A stretch of 48,456 nucleotides of DNA from CAZOHC01 sp964579845 (GCA_964579845.1 CAZOHC010000003.1:1-48456), one strand, 5' to 3'; shown: positions 8,424 to 17,529, counted from the first letter of the stretch. Numbers and translations: made by a program. Notes: generated by a model from the letters alone, not told the origin.

Positions 8424-11400
8424 TCAGTTTACAATCCACCAATTAAAGCGGATATCTTCTTCAGCCGGATCTTTAATTTCAACCTTAAACGACTCACCAT
8501 CTTTCTGTTCTGTTACCGCGATTAACCCTGAGAAGAGGGTTTTGGCAGTGATAAAGATATTTGATTTCTCAGTGACTGACTTCGTCTTAATTTCGACGAA
8601 ATTCTCTCCCTTCGGTATCATCCCTTCACCTATGGATCGGTTTTCTTCATCAGTACTCTCAATATTAACTTTTTGTGCGGTGAGTGTACCCTGCATCGTA
8701 ATGTCACCGGACTCACTCAGCGTGATCTTACCGTTAAAGAGCTCAAGCGGCTGTGAACTATTTGCCTGTAAGCGAAGAGGCTGATCTCTCGACGTAATAC
8801 CAGCATGTGCTCCATCGATAACGACATTACCAAGCGTCAGTGATGCAGATTCGGTCAAGCTCTCAAGATGTAGATCCTGCGTCGTTTCGAGTTCTTCAGC
8901 ACTGAACGATGCGATCGGTTGTTTCTCTGATGTAAGAATTTCATCAACTCGCGTACTCATCTCCTGTAATTCCTGAACTACTTCCTCAAGCTCTGTGATT
9001 CGGCTATCTAATCTATCAGTCTCTTCTTTGCGACTTGTTGTACCTAATATCTGATCGAATACTGTTGTATCTGTAGCGACTTCTTCAACGTTCGTGTCGT
9101 TCAGCGGATCGAATGAAGTCTCAGTCGGTGCGTACCATCCTGCGTTCGCGTAGACAACAATGGATGTAACACCAGGTGTATTCGACGGTTCCAGCGCTCG
9201 CCCGATAATATACCCCGCACTCATGGCTTTGACAGCAACTCCGGGTGTTTTCCCGATCGTCAACGGGTCTCCGACTGCGATCGCGCCGTTCTCCGTACTG
9301 ACTTTCGTCGGGACGCGTCCTGATAGTGCAATCGGATAGACATACGGATGCATTCTATCTGTTTGTGCCTCTGCATTTATCGTTACACCGGGTGTTGTGG
9401 AGACGACACCGAGCAACGTACCACCTGCTGCGGCATTAGCCTTAACTACAGCCTGAGAGTTACCGTTATTCGCCATGCTCACGATATCTCCCGGCTTGAG
9501 TTCTTGTGATGAGACATAGTTCTCAGCGACGTCAGCTCCGGTAACGACTGTATTCGTCGTATAGATAGTCCCTGCAGTATTGGAGGCACAGATGCCGGTT
9601 GCTGTCACACACATACTCCCTGCAACACTGAATGTATTATTCGAACTGGTCGGATCTGAGAGGTTAACCGCGACTTTTTCGGAAGAGAAATCACCCCAGA
9701 TCAGTGGATTTCCGGCTGCGTTCGCGATGTAAAGTTGGTCTGAAAATGTCGATGCACTCTCAGGTCCTGCACCTGCTCCGATCAGGACGTTTCCTGATCC
9801 GCCTTCTAAATAATAGCCGGCTCCCGCACCTAACGCGAGATTAGAATCACCATCAACGTTAGAATACAGCGCCTGATACCCAAATGCTGTATTTGATTCA
9901 CCTGAGGACAGACTCAGTAGCGACTGCGCTCCGAGACCGGTGTTGTTACTGCCTGATTCATTTAGTCCTCCGACTGCATATCCGACAAAGGTATTGTTCA
10001 AACCGCTCCCGCCGGCACGCATCTCAAGTGGTGTCGATGTACCATCACTACTGACAAGAACTATCCCCGGACCTGATACAGTAGCTGGAGGAGGCTCAGG
10101 TGGGGGTGGTTCTATTGAGTCTGATGTAACACTAATATTATCAATGGTAATATTCATGTTATTGGTAATTGAAAAAATTAAATTCCCTGAAGACGATGGT
10201 GTAAAAGAACGTGAATGTCTTTTTATGCTGCCATTACCGAACCAATCCGGATTTTCCATCAACAGTTGCTGTGCGTTATTTCCTACCTGAATACTAAGAA
10301 AAGCTTCAGGACCGGGCATACTTAAAGCGAGGACATCAAAACTGATAGTGTATGTCGTACCTCCTTGTACATAGTTTCCTATATACTGATTCTCAAGCAC
10401 TGCAGATGAAGTTTGTCCCACAGTATACGTCAGCACACCGTCATTTATTGCCCATCCAGAACCCAGACTCCAGTTACCGGTATTGGAGGAGAAGTTACTA
10501 TCAGCCGGGTTGAGAATTAAGTTTCCGTCAGAACTTCCGCCTGAACCGCCGTCATCGTCTCCGGGAATAGCGTAACTTGATACTTCTTTTATCGTCAGTG
10601 CTCCATGTGAAATGGTCGTATTCACCCCGACACCATCGGCTGATACACTCAACACCTGCTGACCGTGCGGCCTGACATGAAAAAATCCTGACGGTTCAAC
10701 GACCAGATCAGAACTCGCTTGTGTAACCAGTTTACCGCCGATTACGATTTCACCACTCCCCGGACTGAGAAGAATATCTTCCCCAGATTCGAGCGTGATA
10801 CTATCATCATTAATAGTACTGATGGTTCCGCTGGATGTGATAGATAACGTCCTGGTCGGTGAACTTCTTAACCAAATAGTGGGGTCACCTGAGTCGAGGT
10901 TGCGGACAACGAACTTCCCGTTATTAACCGTTGTACCACCGAGCACGAGGTCTGCATCGGTATCTTTCGCATAAATAAGATTGCTCTGCGATTCCCATAA
11001 ATCCATAGCCGGATCAACAGGACACGCTCCACTGCCTGTGACAATACCTCCGCTCGTTGTTACACAGGAATATCCTCCGAGTGTGACACCTGATGATCCC
11101 TGATGCTGGTAAGCACCATCAACCAGGTTAAGATTCCCCGCACCGGACAGCGTCATTTTCGTCGCACCGGACGAGGATGCGATCAAAATATCTTTTCCGA
11201 TATCTGTCTGATCGATCGCAAGCGCAGATATCCCCGAACCTCCTGAGATAGAGACGAAGCCAGGCGGCGTCGTCGTTCCGATACCGAGTGCCGTGCCGGT
11301 ATCATAGATAATCGAGTTATTCAGCGATTGGCCGTCTGCACTGAAGACGGATAGATAGTTGTTCGTACCGTTACTGACCACACCGCCGTCTTCACCTACA

Positions 11401-13289
11401 CAGTTACCACTTGAATCACAAAGCATAAGTCCCCCCCAGTAGAGACTTGTTCCGGGATTCCCGGCTGCCGCAACGGTATTCAGCATATCATTCGAACCCC
11501 CTGCTGCACCGAGTCTGATCGGTCCGTTCACATCGAGGGCTACACCTGCCAGTGGTGATGAGGTTCCGATGCCGATCGTTGTACCGTTATCATACAGAAG
11601 CGACGGAGTCAGAGTCCCGGGATCACTATATTTCGGAATGAAGTTTGTCGTACCCAGGCCCACTAAACCTCCTCCTGCACCCGCACAGTTTCCGGTACTC
11701 AGACAGACAGTACCGGATGCATCCGGCAATGAGTAGGTTCTGTTCGCGAGGAGAGGTAATAACGTAAAGTATGCATTGTTACCTGAGTCATGATCACGTA
11801 GTGTAATATGATAACTTTCCTCTGTATCTGCAGTAAGCGTCAGTGCTCTGAATGTCGGAGAAGCAGATGTATGAATCATCTGCGGCAGCGTCAGTGTAAC
11901 ATCGCCCGTCAGACCGGTCGGCGAATATGATCCGTTCACCAGAATATGATTCACACCGCCTGCTATTTTCGTAACACCGGTATTGGTCAGTGTGAGTGAA
12001 TACGGCCCCCGTACCACAGATAAACCATTCCCGGTTGCTAAGTGTCTCGGCTCATACTCACCGGTCAAACCGCTCCCTATGAGAATTTGACCGTCTGCCG
12101 GTGTTTTATCTGTTCCTGTACCGCCGAATTCTGATGAGAGTATCCCTGAAACATACGTCTGACTTGAGAGATTGATCGGTCCTGATGAAAGCGAATAGCC
12201 AAGTGACTGCACGACTCCGTTTCCTAATGAGGTAAAGGAAATATCACCTGATGCGGTAAAATCAGTAACCCCGGTCAAAGAACCGACTGCAGTCAGATCC
12301 TCACCATCCAGGGTGAGTGATGTCGTCCCCTTTGAGACCAGCCGAATCGTCCCGGTATCATCTCCTCCGAGGTAAAAATCCGCACTGTTGAGCGTCGTAA
12401 TACGACCGTCTGATGCAAGTGACAGCCCGGTCGGACTACCCTGTTCAAGTAAAAGCATTTCAGAGAACGTGACTACCGCTCCCTGATCGATGTTCTGAGG
12501 AAGTGAGAGTGTAACATCTTGTCCGACCTGTTCGACAATGATCTGATTTGTTGTCCCGAAGATGTTGTTTATCGCACTGGAGGCAAGCGTACTGCCGATG
12601 GTGATGCTTTTATTATCCTGATCAGACTCGAGAACGATTCCTGCACCCGGAATAAAAGTTAATGAATCATCGCGGGAACTTGCTGTAATCGTTTGAGAAC
12701 CTGGAATAACTATGGTTTTAAAGGTCTCATTCAGACCGAAATCATCTATGGTGAGTGTCACATGCCCTGTCTCACCATTAATAGATAATACTCCGGTATC
12801 TACGTACGTAACATCGCCTGTTTGACCGTTAAATGAAAGTACTCCCGTATTATTAATCGTGAGTGTCTCTTCCCCTTCTATCGAAATACCCGTACCGCTT
12901 TCAAGTACATTGGCAATCGAGCTGGCGTCAAGCTGGAGCCCGTCTGCAGACAGCAGTGACAGGTCAACGAGATCACCTCTATAATAGACATCACCGTCAA
13001 GGCGAGAATCCTGTGCGACAGTGATACTGGCATCGAATTGGGCATCTGAGGTAAATTGCGTCGGAATACCAAACGTTACACCACCCGTCTCAGGTTCACC
13101 GTCAGTAACAGCAAGAACCTGTCCGAGTTGGTTTGTCTTAAAGTCTTCAGTAGCATCTGTATCCCATCCCGCAATGATGATCATCGTAATAATACTGATC
13201 ACGATTGCAGACCCATAGAGAAGAATCTTACTATATAACCTGAAAAACGTACTCAATCTTTTTGTGCGTGTGAAATAGTCCGGATCCAT
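8424..13289 (-). CDS. giant membrane-anchored surface fibre protein (1621 aa)
   Basis: First gene of the ATPase-like operon, in the slot where subunit a is normally encoded. Residues about 23-42 form a signal-anchor helix; everything after it should be outside. Domains in order: beta-rich tail-fibre-like repeats (for example GVLSFNGQTGDVTY, then GVLSINGETGHVTL), a galactose-binding/CBM-like sandwich at about 923-1055, a Pro-rich linker (EPPPPEPPP), YadA-head-like repeats at about 1098-1175 (NTGLGAQSL, NTAFGYQAL, NLALGAGAG), a domain at about 1250-1388 beginning GADVAENY and homologous to the exported part of the c-like protein, a coiled coil at about 1420-1450, and a C-terminal module ending DIRFNWWIVN that I know from large CPR surface proteins. 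The parts suggest a trimeric fibre or adhesin. It is separated from the c-like gene by only 25 nt. Confidence 0.8.
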   Translation of the reverse strand: MDPDYFTRTKRLSTFFRLYSKILLYGSAIVISIITMIIIAGWDTDATEDFKTNQLGQVLAVTDGEPETGGVTFGIPTQFTSDAQFDASITVAQDSRLDGDVYYRGDLVDLSLLSADGLQLDASSIANVLESGTGISIEGEETLTINNTGVLSFNGQTGDVTYVDTGVLSINGETGHVTLTIDDFGLNETFKTIVIPGSQTITASSRDDSLTFIPGAGIVLESDQDNKSITIGSTLASSAINNIFGTTNQIIVEQVGQDVTLSLPQNIDQGAVVTFSEMLLLEQGSPTGLSLASDGRITTLNSADFYLGGDDTGTIRLVSKGTTSLTLDGEDLTAVGSLTGVTDFTASGDISFTSLGNGVVQSLGYSLSSGPINLSSQTYVSGILSSEFGGTGTDKTPADGQILIGSGLTGEYEPRHLATGNGLSVVRGPYSLTLTNTGVTKIAGGVNHILVNGSYSPTGLTGDVTLTLPQMIHTSASPTFRALTLTADTEESYHITLRDHDSGNNAYFTLLPLLANRTYSLPDASGTVCLSTGNCAGAGGGLVGLGTTNFIPKYSDPGTLTPSLLYDNGTTIGIGTSSPLAGVALDVNGPIRLGAAGGSNDMLNTVAAAGNPGTSLYWGGLMLCDSSGNCVGEDGGVVSNGTNNYLSVFSADGQSLNNSIIYDTGTALGIGTTTPPGFVSISGGSGISALAIDQTDIGKDILIASSSGATKMTLSGAGNLNLVDGAYQHQGSSGVTLGGYSCVTTSGGIVTGSGACPVDPAMDLWESQSNLIYAKDTDADLVLGGTTVNNGKFVVRNLDSGDPTIWLRSSPTRTLSITSSGTISTINDDSITLESGEDILLSPGSGEIVIGGKLVTQASSDLVVEPSGFFHVRPHGQQVLSVSADGVGVNTTISHGALTIKEVSSYAIPGDDDGGSGGSSDGNLILNPADSNFSSNTGNWSLGSGWAINDGVLTYTVGQTSSAVLENQYIGNYVQGGTTYTISFDVLALSMPGPEAFLSIQVGNNAQQLLMENPDWFGNGSIKRHSRSFTPSSSGNLIFSITNNMNITIDNISVTSDSIEPPPPEPPPATVSGPGIVLVSSDGTSTPLEMRAGGSGLNNTFVGYAVGGLNESGSNNTGLGAQSLLSLSSGESNTAFGYQALYSNVDGDSNLALGAGAGYYLEGGSGNVLIGAGAGPESASTFSDQLYIANAAGNPLIWGDFSSEKVAVNLSDPTSSNNTFSVAGSMCVTATGICASNTAGTIYTTNTVVTGADVAENYVSSQELKPGDIVSMANNGNSQAVVKANAAAGGTLLGVVSTTPGVTINAEAQTDRMHPYVYPIALSGRVPTKVSTENGAIAVGDPLTIGKTPGVAVKAMSAGYIIGRALEPSNTPGVTSIVVYANAGWYAPTETSFDPLNDTNVEEVATDTTVFDQILGTTSRKEETDRLDSRITELEEVVQELQEMSTRVDEILTSEKQPIASFSAEELETTQDLHLESLTESASLTLGNVVIDGAHAGITSRDQPLRLQANSSQPLELFNGKITLSESGDITMQGTLTAQKVNIESTDEENRSIGEGMIPKGENFVEIKTKSVTEKSNIFITAKTLFSGLIAVTEQKDGESFKVEIKDPAEEDIRFNWWIVN

Positions 13290-13319
13290 GAAAATAATTT
13301 AGCAAAAAGAGTTAATTCT

Positions 13320-13349
13320 ATCATAGGTAAATTTTTATAGGGAATGCAA
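13320..13349 (-). promoter_or_regulatory. promoter of the fibre/ATPase-like operon
   Basis: On the minus strand TTGCAT (13344-13349) and TATGAT (13320-13325) are separated by 18 nt. The predicted transcript starts about 24 nt before the ATG of the fibre gene. No clear Shine-Dalgarno sequence is seen in the leader. Confidence 0.5.
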
Positions 13350-13399
13350 GGGCTTGACGGCAAAGTCAGTTTCATGATACTCAGTATTCTTGAGTTATC

Positions 13400-13442
13400 A
13401 TTACTCATCTATTACGTAACTCTTACGACGCTTTGATATCAT
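13400..13442 (+). promoter_or_regulatory. PhoB-like direct repeats and -10 box of the CBS gene
   Basis: Three boxes, ATTAC at 13400, ATTAC at 13411 and CTTAC at 13422, are spaced exactly 11 bp apart. TATCAT at 13437-13442 lies 10 bp after the last box and 6 bp before the ATG at 13449. There is no -35 hexamer; the boxes take its place, as in promoters activated by PhoB-type regulators. Confidence 0.6.
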
Positions 13443-13448
13443 AGATAT

Positions 13449-14637
13449 ATGACAAATAGACAACCGTTTTCGATAAAAAAATATATTTATCCCCTCGACA
13501 CCATTATAAGAAGCGATGCAGAGGAAACGCTCGGAACTGTCCTCTCCCTTGTCACATCAAGCCATGCGGCTGTTTTTATCTTTGATGACCAGGATGAATT
13601 TGTAGGGTTAGTTTCCCCATATAAAACCCTGTATGCAAGTAACTATCCGTATACGACAAAAGTATCCTCTATCGCTTTTAGGCCTCCTACTATAACTGAA
13701 AAAACACCGGTCTACGAAGTAGCAGAGTACATGTTAGCAACCAAAATCTATACACTGCCGGTTTTTGACGACGACGGAGTGCTAACAGGTGTCATCCATG
13801 CAAAGACAATTTTGCAAGAGATTTTACAAGACACACAGCTCTTGGAGATCATCGGCAATAATCTCATACCGCATAATCCTATCACNNNNNNNNNNGATTA
13901 CTGCATCCGTACGTGATGTTTTTCATATGCTCAAAGAAAAAGGAGTCTCGAGGTTGATCGTAGTTGATGATGAAGGAAGCCTGGCCGGTATCGTTTCAAG
14001 AAGCGATCTCATGCATACCTTGATTAAACCGACACCGAAAATGAGATTTCCTAAAGAAGGAACACATATGGGATATTACTCGTACGCAGGAGAGAAGAAA
14101 TTCCGAAAAGATGACCCTATTCGTAAATATATTACCTCGCTCGTAGACACGATACCTGATAGTACTTCCAAAGTAAAAATACTTTCCCACCTGATTAACT
14201 CTGAACACAACAGCATCATCTTGGTCGATTCGGATAAAAGACCTACCGGATTTTTATCAATTCGGGATATCCTCCAGGCAATCACGCTGTTACGACCTGA
14301 AGAAGCAATTCCGTTAATCGTTAAAAAACCTGATGATGTCAGTGATGAAGAATGGCAAGAAATAACGGATTATTTGGTACGCTTCGGAAAAAAGCTAAAA
14401 GAGCGAATGGAGGTCGAGAAGATTGAGGTTGCGTCAAAGGGTCCCAAAAACGCGAATGGGGATCAAACAATATTTAATATTTCCTTAGTCGTCACCCCTG
14501 TTGCCGGAAAGGTTCTTATCGCCAAGACCAAACAAAGAAGTTTCCTGGACGGTATCCAGGAAGCGACAACCATGATAGAAAAACAACGAAACAGAAGCGG
14601 CGCGTCCAAGGACGAAACAAAGCACGCATCACTCTAG
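13449..14637 (+). CDS. four-CBS-domain regulatory protein with HPF-like C-terminal domain (contains scaffold gap)
   Basis: One gene split by ten N at 13886-13895; the two sides are in different frames only because the gap length is arbitrary. Together they give four CBS domains: two before the gap (AAVFIFDDQDEFVGLVS; YTLPVFDDDGVLTGVIH) and two after it (SRLIVVDDEGSLAGIVSRSDL; NSIILVDSDKRPTGFLSIRDI). CBS pairs bind adenine nucleotides and sense energy state. The last 65 residues (IFNISLVVTPVAGKVLIAK, then DGIQEATTMIEKQ) resemble the N-terminal domain of ribosome hibernation factors, so a role in ribosome silencing under stress is possible. That part is less certain than the CBS call. The mRNA is probably leaderless. 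A small acidic gene follows with a good ribosome site and likely forms an operon. Confidence 0.75.
13886..13895. other. assembly gap (10 N)
   Basis: Ten unspecified bases inside the CBS gene. Both sides belong to one protein, so the true gap is probably short; its real length is unknown. Confidence 0.99.
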
Positions 14638-14648
14638 GAGGAATCAGT

Positions 14649-14921
14649 ATGAAACAAAAGAATCAGAATACTGTCCCTGAAAAACACACAGATGAGCCAG
14701 AGGTAATCAGTTTCAGTGAGTTAGCAGACGAAGTAAAAGCGGACGAGTTGAAAGAAATGGAAAAAAACCGTCCGCATGTGCTTGATGAGCAGACTGCAGC
14801 CGGTAGCACACCAAATCCTGAAGTCGTAACCGCGAAAACAACACTCGAGCGAGCCAATAGAGTTGGTATGAATAACGATGAGGATAATGAGGAGGACAAT
14901 GGAAACGAAGAATCCCGATAA
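14649..14921 (+). CDS. small acidic hypothetical protein
   Basis: A 90-residue, strongly charged protein without membrane helices or recognisable domain. It contains ISFSELADEVKADELKEMEKN, probably a helix, and ends in an Asp/Glu/Asn-rich tail (DNEEDNGNEESR). It begins 11 nt after the CBS gene, with GGAGGAATC as ribosome site, and is most likely co-transcribed with it. Low complexity suggests a disordered protein. I do not recognise the family. Confidence 0.6.
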   Translation: MKQKNQNTVPEKHTDEPEVISFSELADEVKADELKEMEKNRPHVLDEQTAAGSTPNPEVVTAKTTLERANRVGMNNDEDNEEDNGNEESR

Positions 14922-15218
14922 TGTATCTGCGTTAAGTACAATGGGAAATTAATCTCAAACCATCCCTCTTACCCTTCTCGTATATATACATAACTGTAAT
15001 ACCTGTCTGCTCCTGCGTCACCGCAACGTCCCGACCGATTACGACCCGACCAGTAACTTCAGTCCGAATGACTCAGTGAGGCGATGATTTGAATAGACCA
15101 GTGACAAGTCTGTCCGCCAAGATATACGTTTGAAATGAGCGTCTATTTTTGCTAGAATTCCACGTCTGGTTTGCAAAAGCCAGTGGACATTAACAGTTGA
15201 GACACATTGGAGGGATAC

Positions 15219-16397
15219 GTGAGCATAACACCACGGGTCTATGCAAAGCGGGGTGTTGCCCTGCTTTTTGAATATTCAGCCTTCCTCGGCATCGGAGCGC
15301 TCTCGGCACTCTATTTCGCGAATACCAATTTCGCGTTGTATCACAGGATCGTCACCGAGGAGGTGCATTTCATCGTCAACGACGTCCTCATGGCATTTTT
15401 CTTTTTCATCGCTGCGAAAGAAATTCGTGAGGCTAGTCTTCCCGGCGGGAAGCTCGCAGACCTAAAGTCAGCAGCATTGCCGCTCATGGCAACAGTCGGC
15501 GGCATGGCCGTTCCGGCACTCATCTATTACACCGGGGCACAGGCACTCAATCCTGCACTGAGTAACGGATGGGCTATACCCATGGCAACAGACATCGCGT
15601 TCTCATATCTGCTGGCGAAGATCATCTTCGGAGTAGGACATGTCGCGATTCCGTTTCTCCTGCTGCTTGCAATCGCCGATGATGCAGGAGGACTTCTCAT
15701 CCTGGCGGTGTTCTACCCGGCCAAACCACTGAACGTGATGATGTTCAGCCTCATTCTCTTCGCGATCGCGTGTGCCCTGTTCATGTATAAAGTCCTCAAG
15801 GTGCAAACCTTCTGGTGGTACCTTATTCCGGGAGCTATCTCTTGGATAGGATTTTATCTCTCAGGCCTTCACCCGGCACTTTCACTCGTGCCGCTTGCCT
15901 GGTGCATGCCGCATGAACAATCAGATATGGGTTTCTATGCCGAAGAGAGCGGTGATATCATCACAGTGAACGGACAGGAAGCTCATCTTCACAAGACCGA
16001 CACGCTCAACCAATTCGCACACTGGTGGAAGCGGCCGGTTGAAGTATTTCTCGGGTTTTTCGGCTTCGTCAATGCCGGCGTAGAGTTTACCTCCATCGGT
16101 ACAGGAACCATACTCGTTCTTCTCGGCCTCGTGGTCGGGAAGCCGCTTGGTATCATTCTCTTTACCAGGCTCGGTACCCTCTTCGGCTTGCGCTTACCGT
16201 CCGGACTACAGATGTCACACATCGCGGTACTCGGTAGCATCGCAGGCATCGGGTTTACCGTCGCGCTCTTTGTGTCTACAGTCGCTTTCTCGTCAGGACC
16301 TCTCCAAGAAGAGGTGAAGACGGGAGCGCTTCTCTCGATACTCTCAGCTCTACCGGCAATCGCTCTGGCTAAAGCACTGAGGATACGCGAGGAGTGA
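15219..16397 (+). CDS. nhaA: NhaA-type Na+/H+ antiporter
   Basis: A 392-residue, multi-helix membrane protein. It carries the NhaA signatures GWAIPMATDIAFSY and LLLAIADDAGGLLILAVFYP; the two adjacent Asp are the ion-binding pair (Asp163/164 of E. coli). The protein exchanges Na+ or Li+ for protons across the membrane and so couples to the proton gradient. The start is GTG at 15219, with GGAGGG 5 nt upstream; a TTG at 15207 overlaps that ribosome site. The loop between helices (HEQSDMGFYAEESGDIITVNG) is longer than usual. G+C looks higher than in the neighbours by eye, which may signal transfer. The 277 nt upstream hold no gene; I looked for a Li+/Na+ riboswitch fold and could not support one. 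A strong terminator follows. Confidence 0.93.
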   Translation: MSITPRVYAKRGVALLFEYSAFLGIGALSALYFANTNFALYHRIVTEEVHFIVNDVLMAFFFFIAAKEIREASLPGGKLADLKSAALPLMATVGGMAVPALIYYTGAQALNPALSNGWAIPMATDIAFSYLLAKIIFGVGHVAIPFLLLLAIADDAGGLLILAVFYPAKPLNVMMFSLILFAIACALFMYKVLKVQTFWWYLIPGAISWIGFYLSGLHPALSLVPLAWCMPHEQSDMGFYAEESGDIITVNGQEAHLHKTDTLNQFAHWWKRPVEVFLGFFGFVNAGVEFTSIGTGTILVLLGLVVGKPLGIILFTRLGTLFGLRLPSGLQMSHIAVLGSIAGIGFTVALFVSTVAFSSGPLQEEVKTGALLSILSALPAIALAKALRIREE

Positions 16398-16408
16398 TCT
16401 CAAATCGC

Positions 16409-16450
16409 GCCGTGGTCGGGAGTGTCAACACTCTCTACCACGGCTTTTTT
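16409..16450 (+). terminator. intrinsic terminator of nhaA
   Basis: GCCGTGGT pairs with ACCACGGC, with a further GAGTGT/ACACTC stem inside, followed by seven T. It starts 11 nt after the stop codon. Confidence 0.9.
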
Positions 16451-16474
16451 CCGCATGAAATGAATCAGGTTTCA

Positions 16475-16503
16475 TTGTCAGTTGCAGCATTTTCTTATAC
16501 AAT
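16475..16503 (+). promoter_or_regulatory. promoter of the matrixin-like gene, leaderless
   Basis: TTGTCA (16475-16480), 17-nt spacer, TACAAT (16498-16503). The ATG at 16512 lies 8 nt after the -10 box, where transcription should start, so the mRNA is predicted to have no leader. Confidence 0.65.
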
Positions 16504-16511
16504 AACCTCGT

Positions 16512-17432
16512 ATGAAAAGACTTCTGTGGGCCCTCATGTTTTTTCTCTCCTTTGGAATATTCGGGTTCCTGAACCTCGATCGTATATCTGCGAAAACGAA
16601 TGACTTCCTCTACGTTTCTCCTTGTGAAACACCCAAACCCTATACCATCGGGGTAATCGATGCTGAGTTCGGGCTGAGTAAGCAGGAATTTACCGAAGCT
16701 GCGAACGAAGCGGCATCGATATGGGAGAAAGCATACGGAAAACCGGTATTTCAGTACAATTCTGATGCAGATCTGACAATACATGCCGAATTTGATGCCA
16801 GACAAGAACTGAGTACAGAGATTAATCAACTGAATTCAGAAGTAAAACAAAAAGATGACTCACTCCAGCCAAAAATAGATGAATATAATAGAAGGTCAAA
16901 CGAACTGAAAGCGCGAATAAGCAGTCTGAATGCAGAAATAAGAAAATGGAATGAGTCAGGCGGAGCACCGCCTGATGAATATGAACGGATGAAGAACGAG
17001 CAAGAACAACTCCAGCAGGAAACAGAGGCACTGAACGCACTCGGAGACAGTTTATCGCTCTCAACAGAAGCATTGGTTCACGAAGCAGAGAATCTCAACA
17101 AAGCAGTAGATACGTTTAATGAAGCACTCAAGTTTAAACCTGAAGGAGGTATTTATACCCTTGACCAACGAGGAGAGCGGATTGTCATCACGATCTTCGA
17201 CACCAGACAGGAACTTGTCCACATTCTGGCACATGAGATGGGTCATGCGCTGGGAATTGACCACGTTGAGGATGAGAATTCAATCATGTTTTCAAAAACG
17301 AACAGTGTGGTTTCTCCAACTGACGAAGACCTACGAGCACTCCGTATCGCCTGTCGTGAGAGAAACGCTATCCAGCTGAAATTCACTGAACTTTCCCTCA
17401 AACTGCATCAACTATTGGCACAAGATAAATAA
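16512..17432 (+). CDS. exported matrixin-like zinc metalloprotease with coiled coil
   Basis: A 306-residue protein with an N-terminal signal/anchor helix (residues 3-21). The catalytic motif HEMGHALGIDH (HExxHxxGxxH) near residue 240 and the following SIMF, the methionine turn, place it in the metzincin/matrixin group (M10-like). Between the first beta strands of the domain and the zinc motif lies an inserted coiled coil of about 110 residues (95-205), rich in Glu, Gln and Asn. That insertion interrupts the catalytic domain, which is unusual. The product should act outside the membrane, perhaps on surface proteins. It stands alone between two terminators. The substrate is unknown. Confidence 0.8.
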   Translation: MKRLLWALMFFLSFGIFGFLNLDRISAKTNDFLYVSPCETPKPYTIGVIDAEFGLSKQEFTEAANEAASIWEKAYGKPVFQYNSDADLTIHAEFDARQELSTEINQLNSEVKQKDDSLQPKIDEYNRRSNELKARISSLNAEIRKWNESGGAPPDEYERMKNEQEQLQQETEALNALGDSLSLSTEALVHEAENLNKAVDTFNEALKFKPEGGIYTLDQRGERIVITIFDTRQELVHILAHEMGHALGIDHVEDENSIMFSKTNSVVSPTDEDLRALRIACRERNAIQLKFTELSLKLHQLLAQDK

Positions 17433-17520
17433 GTTTATAAGGTTGTAAGTTTTAAAGTTTATAAAGCATATGCACAACCTTTTACATCAACTTTATCATT
17501 ACAAACTTTATGAACTTTAC
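17430..17520. repeat. AT-rich iterated/inverted repeat upstream of gdhA
   Basis: The left part repeats AAGTTTATAA twice in direct orientation and the right part carries the reverse complement type (AACTTTACAAAC, AACTTTATGAAC). The two halves can pair imperfectly over about 35 nt. A related stretch (CACTTTATAAACCTTAT) lies downstream of gdhA near 18962-18980. Function unknown. Confidence 0.4.
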
Positions 17521-17529
17521 AAACTAACT

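Noticed and set aside
8424..13289. Possibility that subunit a is hidden within the giant fibre protein
   Set aside because: Only one membrane helix is visible, at the N-terminus, and the conserved stator Arg helix of subunit a is absent.
13777..13785. GAGTGCTAA, a perfect CIRCE half-site
   Set aside because: It lies within the CBS coding sequence and has no partner arm.
13449..14637. Two separate CBS genes or a natural frameshift at the N run
   Set aside because: The change of frame occurs at the ten N; the two halves complete one four-CBS protein.
14942..15218. Li+/Na+ riboswitch upstream of nhaA
   Set aside because: I could not find a convincing consensus fold; the region only shows scattered short stems.
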